Source: Coptodactyla brooksi (lineage: Eukaryota > Arthropoda > Insecta > Coleoptera > Scarabaeidae). Taken from it: a stretch of 47,419 bases of DNA. The stretch's first letter is position 1. Each line of letters opens with the position of its first letter. Under the pieces are notes generated by a model, which saw only the letters and a list, made by a program, of their open reading frames with translations, did not search any database and was not told the origin of the DNA. This document shows positions 13,201 to 23,500 of this stretch, piece after piece. The stretch lies in NCBI GenBank assembly GCA_033557675.1, contig JAWQRM010000007.1, forward strand, positions 1 through 47,419. The letters are read 5' to 3'. The translations under genes and the position numbers were made by a program.

Positions 13201-13233
13201 TATCCTGCATTTCAGAGACCTGCTTACGCTCAT
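10226..13233 (-). CDS. RPE: ribulose-phosphate 3-epimerase, 3 exons
   Basis: Exons in order of transcription are 13233-12991, 12936-12604 and 10342-10226, with donors gtacgt and gtaagc and acceptors cag and tag, giving 230 residues (the human enzyme has 228). The protein interconverts D-ribulose 5-phosphate and D-xylulose 5-phosphate in the cytosolic pentose phosphate pathway. It is a TIM barrel. The metal-binding residues of the family are present: His39 and Asp41 (in HLDVMDGHFVPN), His73 (THMMVS) and Asp179 (EVDGGVG). The phosphate-binding and catalytic loops TVEPGFGGQ and AGANMIVSGTAV are intact. The chosen start puts Met 11 residues before the conserved IGPSVLNSDL; an in-frame ATG 23 codons upstream would add residues unlike the family. 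Intron 1 is 54 nt, but intron 2 is 2261 nt, almost all 91-bp repeat. Identification is secure. Confidence 0.96.
10380..12603. repeat. 91-bp repeat family filling RPE intron 2
   Basis: The same 91-bp repeat as at 5860-9640 and in the same orientation, so it is antisense to the RPE transcript. In the part 12000-12600 the units are rearranged into a longer arrangement in which TTTTGACAGCTGTCAATGTC and GAATTTTGACAGATGTCAAT alternate. The perfect palindrome TGACAGCTGTCA occurs at 10462, 10502, 12029, 12361, 12522 and 12563. The array runs up to the splice donor after RPE exon 2. Confidence 0.88.
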
Positions 13234-13457
13234 ACCTACTTTTATTACTGACTGGCGCGCAACGTGCATGAGGCGTCGACTGAAAGGGCCATACCCGCCC
13301 ACGTGGGTTGCGCGCGAAGCCGCCCCTCTTTATTTTAATCGGCTTTACACAAGAAGAACGGGGCGGGAGGGGGAATGTTGAAATTTTTATTTCGTATTTC
13401 AAATTTGCGATTTTGACATATGTCAACGTGACATTTAAATAACCTTCAAATATAGGA
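13234..13457. promoter_or_regulatory. presumed RPE promoter, possibly bidirectional
   Basis: This 224-bp space between the RPE start codon and a plus-strand candidate start at 13458 is GC-rich in its RPE-proximal half (ACGTGGGTTGCGCGCGAAGC near 13300), unlike the surrounding AT-rich DNA. No TATA box stands at a convincing distance. It is called a promoter by position and composition only. Confidence 0.4.
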
Positions 13458-14204
13458 ATGAAAATTAGAAAAGTTAAACAGTGCCGCCACCACAACAAAA
13501 TCAAAACTTCACTTGCTCATGCAAGTTACACCAACCGTGTCAGCATTGAAAGTTAACAGATATCAAAGTTCGACCATTTTAATTATCAAAAATCAAAAAT
13601 TTTATTTATTTCGTTGAAGAATAAATTGTTACATCAACATTTTCACGCTTTGACATTGACAGATATCAAAATTCAACAATTTCAATTGTTTTCTTTGAAA
13701 ACTAATTTGTTAGATTAACATCTGTCAATTGTAGGTTAACTTTAACATTGACAGATGTCAAAATTTAACAATTTCAATTGTCTATTTAATAAAAATAAAT
13801 TGGCAATCAACATTTGTACATTGAAGGTTATCTTTGACATTGACAGATGTCAGAATTGAACCATTTCAATTGTTTTCTTTTAAAACTAAATTGTTAGATC
13901 AACATTTGCACATTGCAAGTTGACAGACGTCAATGTTCAACCATTTTAATTGTCAAAATTCAAAAAATTTAATTTCTTGTTTGAAAAATAATTGGTTAGA
14001 TTACCATTTGCGCATTGCAAATTAAGTTTGACATTTTAATTGTTTCTTTGAAAAACAATTAAAAATAAACGCTTTACATCTAATTTTCCATTGTCCTCCA
14101 CAGGTGAAAACCCGGTGAAATTCGCGCTTCCCGAAGGATCTTGCGCGGAGCAGTGCAGGACCAAGGCCCGGCGCCCAGAGAAGAAAATTAAAAAAAAAAT
14201 GTGA
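13458..14204 (+). CDS. possible small two-exon protein (59 residues), divergent from RPE
   Basis: An ATG at 13458 opens a frame of 79 nt to a possible donor (gtgtca at 13537). A strong acceptor with a pyrimidine-rich tract (TTGTCCTCCACAG) precedes 14104, and the frame continues to TGA at 14202-14204. The second exon alone is convincing: it is GC-rich in AT-rich DNA, reads GENPVKFALPEGSCAEQC and then TKARRPEKKIKKKM, and is followed after 27 nt by AATAAA (14232-14237). The joined product is short, basic and has three cysteines. I do not recognise it. The first exon (MKIRKVKQCRHHNKIKTSLA) is weaker because its donor is poor; another first exon is possible. The intron holds 91-bp repeats in inverted orientation. 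Transcript data would settle it. Confidence 0.4.
13545..14085 (-). repeat. 91-bp repeat family, inverted orientation (about 6 copies)
   Basis: Here the reverse complement of the 91-bp unit is seen: TTGACATTGACAGATGTCAA, then AACAATTTCAATTGTTTTCT and TTGTTAGATCAACATTTGCA. Orientation is opposite to the arrays at 5860-9640 and 10380-12603, so the family switches strand across the RPE promoter region. Confidence 0.85.
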
Positions 14205-14231
14205 TATTTTATCATGTATGTAATTATTAAA

Positions 14232-14237
14232 AATAAA
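14232..14237 (+). promoter_or_regulatory. polyadenylation hexamer after the small plus-strand ORF
   Basis: AATAAA stands 27 nt after the TGA at 14202-14204. It supports the reading of 14104-14204 as a terminal exon, although AATAAA is frequent by chance in DNA this AT-rich. Confidence 0.4.
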
Positions 14238-14439
14238 CGATTTAATAATTATATAGTTTTACTGTAAACCTCCCCACGAAAAATATTATTTGATAACTTG
14301 GATGTACCCATTTTTAATACCCATTTATACAAATGCAGAGAAGAAAATTTTTCGACTCTTTAACACTCAAATGTCCTATTTATTATTTCCATTTGGAGAA
14401 TTCTCGTGAAATATTCAAACGTTGCATTTTTGATTTTAA

Positions 14440-14760
14440 AATAACGAATAAAAATCTCTTAGTTCGTCCACCCGTTAATAGATGGCGATGACCTTGTCCC
14501 TAAGAATTGTACACAATTTTCAAAATACATAAATGCTTTCGTCAACTTAACCTAAAAGAATATGTCAGTTCATCCTCCCATTAACAGATGGTGCTGCCCT
14601 TACTCTCATTGAAGTAGTGTTGGTAATGAGGTATAAAAGAAGAAGGAGGAGGAGCAGGATGGTAGAGGGTGGGTTGGCCAAACCTAACCACCGTGAAATC
14701 GTGTTTTTATGCATGGAATGTACATAAAAAACTGAGCACCACTTTAAATAGGCTGCTCTT
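14440..14760. other. diverged copies of a dispersed 'AGATGGCG/AGATGGTG' element
   Basis: Two segments, TTAATAGATGGCGATGACC near 14475 and TTAACAGATGGTGCTGCC near 14580, share their surroundings with segments near 17165 and 17310 (CCAATAGATGGCACTCCG) and with several near 23900-25020. This is a diverged dispersed repeat family; no gene is seen. Confidence 0.5.
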
Positions 14761-14763
14761 ATT

Positions 14764-14823
14764 TTGTATAAAATACTAAAGTTTTTTTTTAGTATTTACT
14801 TGGCTTTTTAGTATTTTATACAA
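14764..14823. repeat. inverted repeat, 17-bp arms, 26-nt spacer
   Basis: The arm TTGTATAAAATACTAAA at 14764-14780 is exactly reverse-complemented at 14807-14823. It may be a small foldback element or the end of a decayed transposon. Confidence 0.8.
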
Positions 14824-15001
14824 GTTTGTTTTTTTAAACAAACCGATACATGAAAATTATCCTATGTATTTATTTCTCTTTATAGGATTATTTACTTTAT
14901 TTTAGACATCAGCAACAACATAAGGGGATGATAGTTGGCCGTCATTAATTGTAGGCACCAGTAAAATTAACTTTATTTGGTAAATATCCAAAAGTTTGTG
15001 G

Positions 15002-15013
15002 TATATTTATAAA
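15002..15013 (+). promoter_or_regulatory. TATA-like motif upstream of the 145-codon ORF
   Basis: TATTTATAAAGG lies about 120 bp before the ATG at 15135, a plausible distance for a TATA box with a short leader. In AT-rich DNA this is weak evidence alone. Confidence 0.3.
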
Positions 15014-15134
15014 GGAAGAACAAAGGATTCCACAAAAATCTCGTGTATTGGTGAAAGAACAAACAAACATATATTAGGCGCCCGACAAAATTTAGTTCTT
15101 AACCAGTGTTCTAAAAATAAGCGAAATTTATAAA

Positions 15135-15572
15135 ATGAAAATATGCGATATTGAAAATTTTAGGAAGTGTTTTTGTTGTATATTCGTCCCTGATACAAAA
15201 ACAAAAATTAGAAGAAAATTTACTATAACCAGCCTTTTGGAGTCACACAGAAAATATGCCGCCCTTTTCGTTTCCAAAATTATCAAGAAGACAAATTCTT
15301 CGTCAATTCCCAAAAAGAAAAATATTTTCGCCGTCGTCGAGAAAAACAAATTCGTAAAAAATCTTAGTGAAATTGCAAAATTTTTAAAACTTTCCCTTAA
15401 AAAAAATATTTTAAATAGACTTTTATCAATTCAAAATACAAATATTGCCTCGACCACAGGCAGCAACATTATTAACAAATCATCTGGGAAATCTGCAGAT
15501 GTTAAATTTAATAATCTAACAAACTGTAATATCACTATTAATAATTACAATTATTATGAGGGAGAAAATTAA
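15135..15572 (+). CDS. unassigned 145-residue ORF inside a transposon-rich stretch
   Basis: The ORF is intact, Lys- and Asn-rich (very AT-rich codons), with a short cysteine cluster (CDIENFRKCFCCIF) at residues 4-17 and a C-terminal Asn/Thr tract, ADVKFNNLTNCNITINNYNY. No membrane segment is evident and I recognise no domain. It lies just beside a hAT-type transposase remnant on the opposite strand, so it may be an accessory or nested ORF of that element, a fragment of another repeat, or chance. Codon composition is unlike the GC-rich exons of the four conserved genes, which argues against a host housekeeping gene. Confidence 0.35.
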   Translation: MKICDIENFRKCFCCIFVPDTKTKIRRKFTITSLLESHRKYAALFVSKIIKKTNSSSIPKKKNIFAVVEKNKFVKNLSEIAKFLKLSLKKNILNRLLSIQNTNIASTTGSNIINKSSGKSADVKFNNLTNCNITINNYNYYEGEN

Positions 15573-15779
15573 ATATTAAATTCAAGTCGTAGAAAATATG
15601 TTATATTTAAATTTATTCAGAATATTGATGTTTATTAAATATCAATATTCTGAAATTTAATTTTCGTTTATTAAAGTAATAAAATAAATAGCTAAATATC
15701 TTCTTATCAAATAAAGAAACAAAATTGTATGTATGCATATACGTAACAAAAATCAAAATCTAAATAAAATCTAAGGTAA

Positions 15780-16930
15780 TTGGTACAATCAATGTCGTTT
15801 CTGTTTTAATAATTTTTCTGCTAGGCATCAGACAGGAACAACAAGTCTCAAATATATTGCTGTTATAGATATGCCATGTTTACATTTTATATAATTAAGA
15901 TTTGAAAAAATCTTTTCACAAACATATGTCGGTTGATCTGCAACTATATTCTATTTATCTTCTTTTGGTATCAACTTTCAGAAATTTGCAAAATCTTCTG
16001 AAGAATTTTGTGACTTTGAAGGTACTCTATGCAAAATGTTTTTGAGCGCAAAATAATTTTGCATTTTTCAATTGAATATTGGCAGGATAACTGATTATTT
16101 CAGTCAAATTGATTATGAAAGGATTCACAAAAATTTGCGAAGTCTGAAGTTTTTGCAACAAGTTTTATCATCGAACATCGTTGTGTCTTTCCACATAACG
16201 CTTCCTGGTAGACGATGCAATGATACGAAAATAATGTTCGACCCAAGTAATTTTGAAACAAAATTGTTTTTTCCTTGTCATTGCAGGTACACCATCAGTG
16301 CAAAAAGATAAAATTTTGAAAGAATGTCGGCTTTAGCTTTGACATTTTGATTATTACAAATTTTGTGCAAAGATTCTCAAAGCCTCTAACAATTTCTCCA
16401 TCAGAAAAAGGTTCCTTTTTTTTCGCTAAAATCAAAGAAATCTCGTAATATGTTTTGATGTTGCCCTTTTACGAAAATATTCTATTGGTTGAATAGTTCC
16501 CGTCTCTTTTTCTTTAAAAAAATCTCTGATGGCATTATCAACAAAATTAATATGATTTTGCTTATAAAAATGCCTTTCTAAATTATGTTCATTTGCAATA
16601 TAGCTACTGTAGTGAAGCAAAGTGGGTTCTGCGCTTTGCTTTGAATAAAAAACAATATTTCTTTTCTCATTCATGGAAAACGAAATAAAATATTCTGTTT
16701 GTTGAATAGTTCCCGTCTCTTTTTGTTTAAAAAATCTTCTGTGATGGCGCTACTAACAAAATTAATATGATTTTGCTTATAATGCCTTTCTAAATTATAT
16801 TCTTTTGTAACAACTACAGCCAGTGAAGTGCAAAGTAAATGTGGGTTTCTGCGCTTTGCTTTCAATAAAACAAATATTTGTTTCCCATTTATCATGGAAA
16901 AAACGAACTAGTAGTAAAAAATGGTTTTCT
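15780..16930 (-). pseudogene. degenerate hAT-type transposase (ZBED5/GTF2IRD2-like)
   Basis: Read on the minus strand, conserved blocks of this transposase group appear in the right order but in broken frames. Two BED-like zinc-finger relics come first: KEYNLERHYKQNHINF near 16740-16800 and EHNLERHFYKQNHINF near 16530-16595. Near 16290 there is CTDGVPAMT, like the CTDGAPSM block preceding the catalytic core. Near 15850-15935 there is QPTYVCEKIFSNLNYIKCKH, matching the C-terminal hAT dimerisation block. Stops and frameshifts separate them, so it is dead. The zinc-finger part is tandemly duplicated (about 16432-16674 and 16671-16895). Family assignment is by motif recognition. Confidence 0.65.
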
Positions 16931-17453
16931 GCATGGTGATGACGACACTTTAATATAAACAGCATTTTTTTGAATTTTCCACCTAAATACATAAAAGCAC
17001 ATATTTGTAATAAAAAAACAATTCATCATCCCCTCAAGTTAATTCATTATCTTGGGTTAAAATAATTCATCGTAAAAATCATCCTTCGGATATTGGTCAA
17101 AGGTGAATATTCTGCGATTTTATAGCTGATTGTATTACGTCTTTCAATGAGACGGGGAGACGCCATCTATTTGCGAATAGAATTCTTAATAAAAGCTCAA
17201 ATTCTGTCGTGTGAAATGGAAACTGTAGAAACATTTCATACAAATAACCAGCTCTTTTTAAATATTCTTTGAACCTAACCTAAAAATAAATCCGTTCCCA
17301 TCTTCTTACCAATAGATGGCACTCCGTGTCTTCTCATTGAAACAGCAAAAAAAAAACTTTGTATAAAGCTATAAAATGCAGGTAATCAAATGAAATTTAA
17401 ATGGTAAGGGTAGAAAAATAAAAATACGTAATATTTTAGACCGATTAAAGCGT

Positions 17454-17459
17454 TTTATT
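17454..17459 (-). promoter_or_regulatory. polyadenylation signal of CTP synthase
   Basis: AATAAA on the minus strand about 90 nt after the stop codon of CTP synthase; position and spacing fit a short 3' UTR. Confidence 0.55.
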
Positions 17460-17547
17460 GGCACCAAGTATTATGAGAATAAAGATACACAATTAAAAAT
17501 AATAAAATCATGAGAAAATAAAATAGAATCAAGCTTATCTCGTCAAT

Positions 17548-20500
17548 CTAACTTAATCTTAACGTAGTTTCTAGGGACCCGTTAAACGGGTCGCTACTGT
17601 AACCGCTGCTGCTTTCAAAATCGTCATCGATCTGTGTCAACGGCACTTGCATGAGATGAGAAGCTCTCTCGTCACGACCCTCTGAAAAATAATGATAAAA
17701 ATTACTTTCCTGTCGCAATTCCCTATATCCTTTTATACCCACCCATATCGTTGCATATGTCCAACTGGGTCAGATCACACTCTCTTGCCAAATACAACCG
17801 TAACTTGTTAACGGAGGCCAGAATTAAACCGATGAAAGGTGGCGATGGTTTCAAGGGCCTCGACAAGTATTCCGGGTGGTATTGTACCCCGATGTAATAC
17901 GGATGCACACTGTCCATCAGCTCAAAGATTCCCATCCGTTCTGCCCGGGAATCCACACCTTCCATACAAAAAAAACTCCATATTACGTGTAACAATTCGA
18001 TTAATATTAAAAATCTTACCGACGAATTGCAATCCTGCTTCTTCGATCATCTTTATATACTTAGGATTAACTTCGTACCTGTGCCTGTGACGTTCCTCTA
18101 TTTGTTTCTTTCTGCCGTAAAGGCGCACTGTAAGAATATTAAATAATGTTGAAAATAACACAAAAGAAGTGTTATTCCTTACTCATTTTGCTGGAAGCTG
18201 CAGACTCCTTGAACACTGTCACGTGCTTTCCAAGCCTCATGGTGCCACCCATCGTGCCCGGATTGTGCTCGGGCATGTCAATGATGACAGGGTGTGTGAC
18301 CCCCTTGGCAAACTCATCAGAGTTCGCCCCATCCAGCTTTAGCACATTCCTTGCAAACTCTATCACGGCAGTTTGGAAGCCGAGGCAGATACCGAGCAGT
18401 GGAATCGAGTGCTCCCGGCACCATTTCGACACAGCAATCTTCCCCTCGACTCCGCGATTCCCAAAGCCTCCCGGAACAACAACTCCCCTAAAATAAAAGT
18501 TAGATTTATTGCACTTTTCAGCATGAAAATCATTTTGTGATCTTGCATCACGCTGATGTACATTATAAACAAATATTACACTGTTATACAACTATGCTGA
18601 CACACTTTGTACTTGATTACTTCTTGCTATTCGAAAAAATAAATTGCTTAATGAAGAAAATGTTTGCCTTTATTAACAGTTTTAACTTTTTTTGTATCGT
18701 AATTTTTTCTTTTCATAAAAAAAGGAATATGAACATTTTTATATTTCAAATAGTAATATTCAAACATTAAATATTAAAATAAACTTAAAAAAATTCAAAA
18801 CCACTATATTTACAATTATTTCTTCAATTATCAATCAACATATTTCGCTGGGAACATTCCCAGGCTTGCTAAAGGTAGCAAAAGTAACTCCAGTCTTCAA
18901 GAAAGGAGAAAAAAATAAACTTGGAAAATAAAAATAAGTTGTTACTTACTGAGACTTGCACACCTGGTACCAGGCTTCGTGGAAACTCGCCGGGTCCTCC
19001 CTTTCCGTCTGCTGTTCCAGCTTGCTGGCGTCTATGAACTTTATGTTAACCTTGTAGCCCAGGTGGTTGGCGGCGTGCTGCAGCGCCTTCGTAACCGACG
19101 TGTACGAATCCTCCAGCAACGTGTACTTCCCGACAAGCGCGATCTCGACGGTGTGCCTCAAGTTGTCGATCTTGTCCGACAGTTCGACCCACTGCTTCAT
19201 GAACTTCCGGTTGTGCGACATCGGGTTTATCGACAGCTTCAACCTGTCGTTCAGGTACTGCACCAGGCCGTACGTCTCCATGAATATCGGCACCTTGTAT
19301 ATCGAAGACAGATCGGGGATGCACAGCACCTAAGTTATTTTTTCACATTTCCGTGTAAAAATTAAACTGTGTAAATGTCCAACACTGTTTACCTGTTCCG
19401 GGGACACGTGACAGAAATTCGATATCTTGTCCTTCACGTTGTTGTCTATGGGCTTCTCCGAACGGCACACGATTATGTCCGGGGATAGACCTAAACCACG
19501 GAGCTCGCGGACTGAAGCCTGGGTCGGTTTCGTTTTGTGTTCACCGGTTGCTTTCGGCTGTAAAATTATAAAATTTATCAAACTTGGCTGTCGGGACTAC
19601 AGAAAAAATTTTACAATTACAATTTCTAATCAAAAACAATAATAATACCCCATTGGATATTGTTACCCAGTAGGATTGTCTTGATTGACCAGCTCTAAAT
19701 AAATTGTTATTGTATTGTAACAGCTTTCTCTCTCCACAAGACTCTTTACAGTAAAGAGGAAGACATATTTCCACAAACTTGTATGAGCAATGTATAAATT
19801 ACTGAATTTTGACAATTGATATGGTTGAACTTTGACATCTGTCAAATAAAATGATTGAATTTTGACATCTGCTAATGTCGAAGTTAACCTTCAACATGCA
19901 AATGTTGATTAAATAATTTATTCTTCAATTAAACAATTGAAATGGTTAAATTTTGACAATTTATTTTTCAAAGAAACAATAGAAATGTTTCAATTTTGAC
20001 TATTAAAATGGTGAAACTTTGACATCTGTCAACCTGCAATGTACAAATGTTGATCTAACAATTTATTCTTCAAAGGAATAATTAAAAAGGTTGCATTTTG
20101 ACATCTGTCAATGTTAAAATTAACCTTCAATGTACAAATATTGATCCAAAAATTTATGTTTCAAAGAACCAATGAAAAATTTTGATTTTTCACTTTTAAT
20201 TCAACTGCAATGTACAAATGTTGATCTAACAATTTATTTTTCAAATAAACAATTGAAATGATTGAATTTTGACATTTGTTAATGTCAAAGTTAACCTTCA
20301 ATATCCAAATATTGATTTAACAATTTATCTTTCAAATAAACATTTGAAATGGTTGAATTTTTACATCTATCAATGTCAAAGTTAACCTTCAATACGCAAA
20401 TGTTAATTAAACAATTTATTTTTGAAAGAAACAATTAAAACAGTTGAGTGTTGACATCTGTCAACGTCAAAATTAACCTTCAATATGCAAATGTTGATTT

Positions 20501-23500
20501 AACAATTTATTCTTCAAAGAAATAATTAAAACATTTGGATTTTGACATCTGTCAATATCAAAGTTAACCTTCAATATGCAAATAGTGATTAACTAATTTA
20601 TTTTTTCTAATAAATTATTTAATCAATAAGTTAATAAATTATTTAACCTTCAATATGCGCAAATGTTAATCAAACAATTTACTTTTGAAAGAAACAATTA
20701 AAATTGTTGAATTTTGACATCTGTCAATGTCAAAGTTAACTTCCAACGTGCAAATGTTGATCTATCAATAATTTAAATTGATTTAACAATTTATTTTTCA
20801 AGGGAATAATTAAAATGGTTGAATTTTGACATCTATGGATGTCAAAGTTATCCTTCAATGTACAAATGTTGATTTAACAATTTATTTTTCAAATAAACAA
20901 TTGAAATGGTTGAATTTTCACATCTGTCAATATAAAAATTAACCTTCGACGTGCAAATATTGATCTTATTTTTCAAATGAAAAATTAAAATAGTTGCTTT
21001 TGATATCTGTCAGTGTCAAAGTTAACCATCAATGCACCAATACTGATCTAACAATTTATTTTTCAAAGAAACAATTAAAATTTTTCCATTGTGACTATTA
21101 AAATGGTTCAACTTTGACATCTGTCAACCTGCCATGTGCAAATGTTCATCTAACAATTTATTTTTCAAATAAACAATTGAAATAATTGAATTATGATATC
21201 TGTCAATGCCACAGTTAACCTTCAATATGCAAATATTGATTAAATATTTTTTATCAATTAAACAATTGAAATGGTTAAATTTTGACATCTATCAGTGTTA
21301 AAGTTAAACTTCAATGTACAAATATTGATCTAACAATTTTTTTTTCAACGAAAAATTTAAAATGGTTGAATTTTGACATCTGCGAATGTCAAAGTTAACC
21401 TTCAATATGCAAATTTGATTTAACAATTTATTTTTTAAAGAAACAATTGAAATAGATGAATTTTGACATCTGCCAATGTTAAAGTTAACCTTCAATGTAG
21501 AAATATTGATCTAACAATTTATTTTTCAAAGAAACAATTAATATTTTTCAATTTTGACTACTAAAATGGTTGAACATTAACATTTGTCAACTTGCAATGT
21601 ACAAATGTTAATCTAACAATTTATTTTTCAACGAAAAATTTAAAATGGTTGAATTTTGACATCTGCGAATGTCAAAGTTAACCTTCAATATACAAATGTT
21701 GATTTAACAATTTATTTTTTGAAGAAACAATTGAAATTGATGAAATTTCACATCTGTCAATGTTAAAGTTAACTTTCAATAGGCATATATTGATCTAATA
21801 ATTTATTTTTCAAAGAAACAATTAAAGTTTTTGAATTGTGACTATTAAAATAGTTAAATAGTTAAATTTTTTAGTGACTATTAAAATAGTAACTATTAAA
21901 ATGGTTCAACTTTGACATCTGTCAACCTGCAATGTGCAAATGTTCATCCAACAATTTATTCTTCAATGAAACATTTCAAATAATTGAATTTTGATATTTG
22001 TCAATGTCAAAGTTAACCTTCAATAGGAAAATATTGATCTGACAATTTACTTTTGAAAGAAACAATTGAAATGGTTGCACTTTGACATCTGTCAATGTCA
22101 AAGTTAGCTTGTAATGTACAAATGTTGCCCTAATAACATATTTTTTGAACAAAAAATTAGAATAGTTGAAATATAACATCTCTTAATATCAAAGTGAATC
22201 TGTAATGTAAAAATGCTGATTTAACAATTTATTTGCCAAGCACAAAATTAAAATATATCAAAGCTAATCTGCAATCTACAAATGTTGATAAAACAATTTA
22301 TTTTTCAGTGAAACTATTAAAATTATTGAATTTATAAAAGTTACTAAGAATATGCAATTCAGCAACTACGTAATCCAGTAACTAAGTAATTAATTACTGG
22401 AACAGATTATAATATTCTTACTGTGCTTTGCAAGAATATTCAACAGTTTTAAATATGAAAGTATATTAATGGTAAATTAATTAATTTTCCAGTTTATAAA
22501 GGAACTTTATAATTAATTTAATATTAAATATACAGCAGATTTGATTTTCAAAAAAATATATAAAATGGATCTAATCTCACCTGGGGAACCAAAGAAACAT
22601 GCGCGACACAAAAATTCTCCTTCCTGACCCTAAACTGAAACTGTCGGAACGCTTCAACGAACGCCATGCTCTCGATATCGCCGATGGTGCCCCCCAGCTC
22701 GATGATGCACACCCGGGGCGTCTCGCCGGACTCCGATACCGGAACGCGAGCCACCCGCTCCACCCATTCCTGGATCGCGTCCGTAATATGGGGGACGACT
22801 GAAAATTTAAAAACGAACCGCTTCGAAACGGGGCCCCCTTAAGAAATTCGGTCGGTTACCTTGAACGGTCTTCCCCAGGTAATCCCCCTGCCGTTCCCGA
22901 TCAATTACCATTTTATAGATTTTCCCCGTCGTTATGTTATTGTCACGGTGCAAAGTGATGTCCAGAAAGCGCTCGTAGTTCCCCAGGTCCAGGTCCACCT
23001 CGCCACCATCTTCCAAAACGTACACTTCGCCTAAATTGAAATAAATATATAATTGTTAACTAATTAACAATTATTTAATTACTTAACAATTAATTCATTA
23101 GTTAATTAATTAATTACCAATTGAAATTACCTATCGAAGAAAAACATAACCTATCTATAGGTTATGTTCTCAAAACATAACCTAACTATAGGTTATGTTC
23201 TCAAACGTAACCTATCTGTAGGTTATGTTCTCAAAACATAACCTAACTATAGGTTATGTTATCAGAACGTAACCTATCTATAGGTTATGTTTTGATAACG
23301 CTAACTTCACGCTGTACTGGCCCCGTGACGTCACGAAAACAGTTGAACTAAAACCACGCCGGAGATACTACGTCTTTGATATTTTTTTTCGTTCGCTATC
23401 GTTTTCGGCACGCGTGGCGAATTTAAACTTTAAAATTCAACCGAAACTGACCGTGTTCGTATGGGGAGAACGTTCCCGCGTCCAAATTGATGTACGGGTC

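Noticed and set aside
13234..13302. Extended RPE start 23 codons upstream
   Set aside because: An in-frame ATG exists, but the added residues have no counterpart in the family and lie in the GC-rich promoter-like stretch. The start at 13233 gives the usual length.
14919..17040. Terminal repeats of the hAT element at AAGGGGATGAT (14919) and ATCATCCCCT (17022)
   Set aside because: Only about 10 bp match and no 8-bp target duplication fits, so the element borders are left open.
23150..23230. Insect telomeric repeat (CCTAA)n
   Set aside because: AACCTAACT appears in the palindrome units, and AACCTAACCT in the 318-bp array, but never more than about two CCTAA units in a row.
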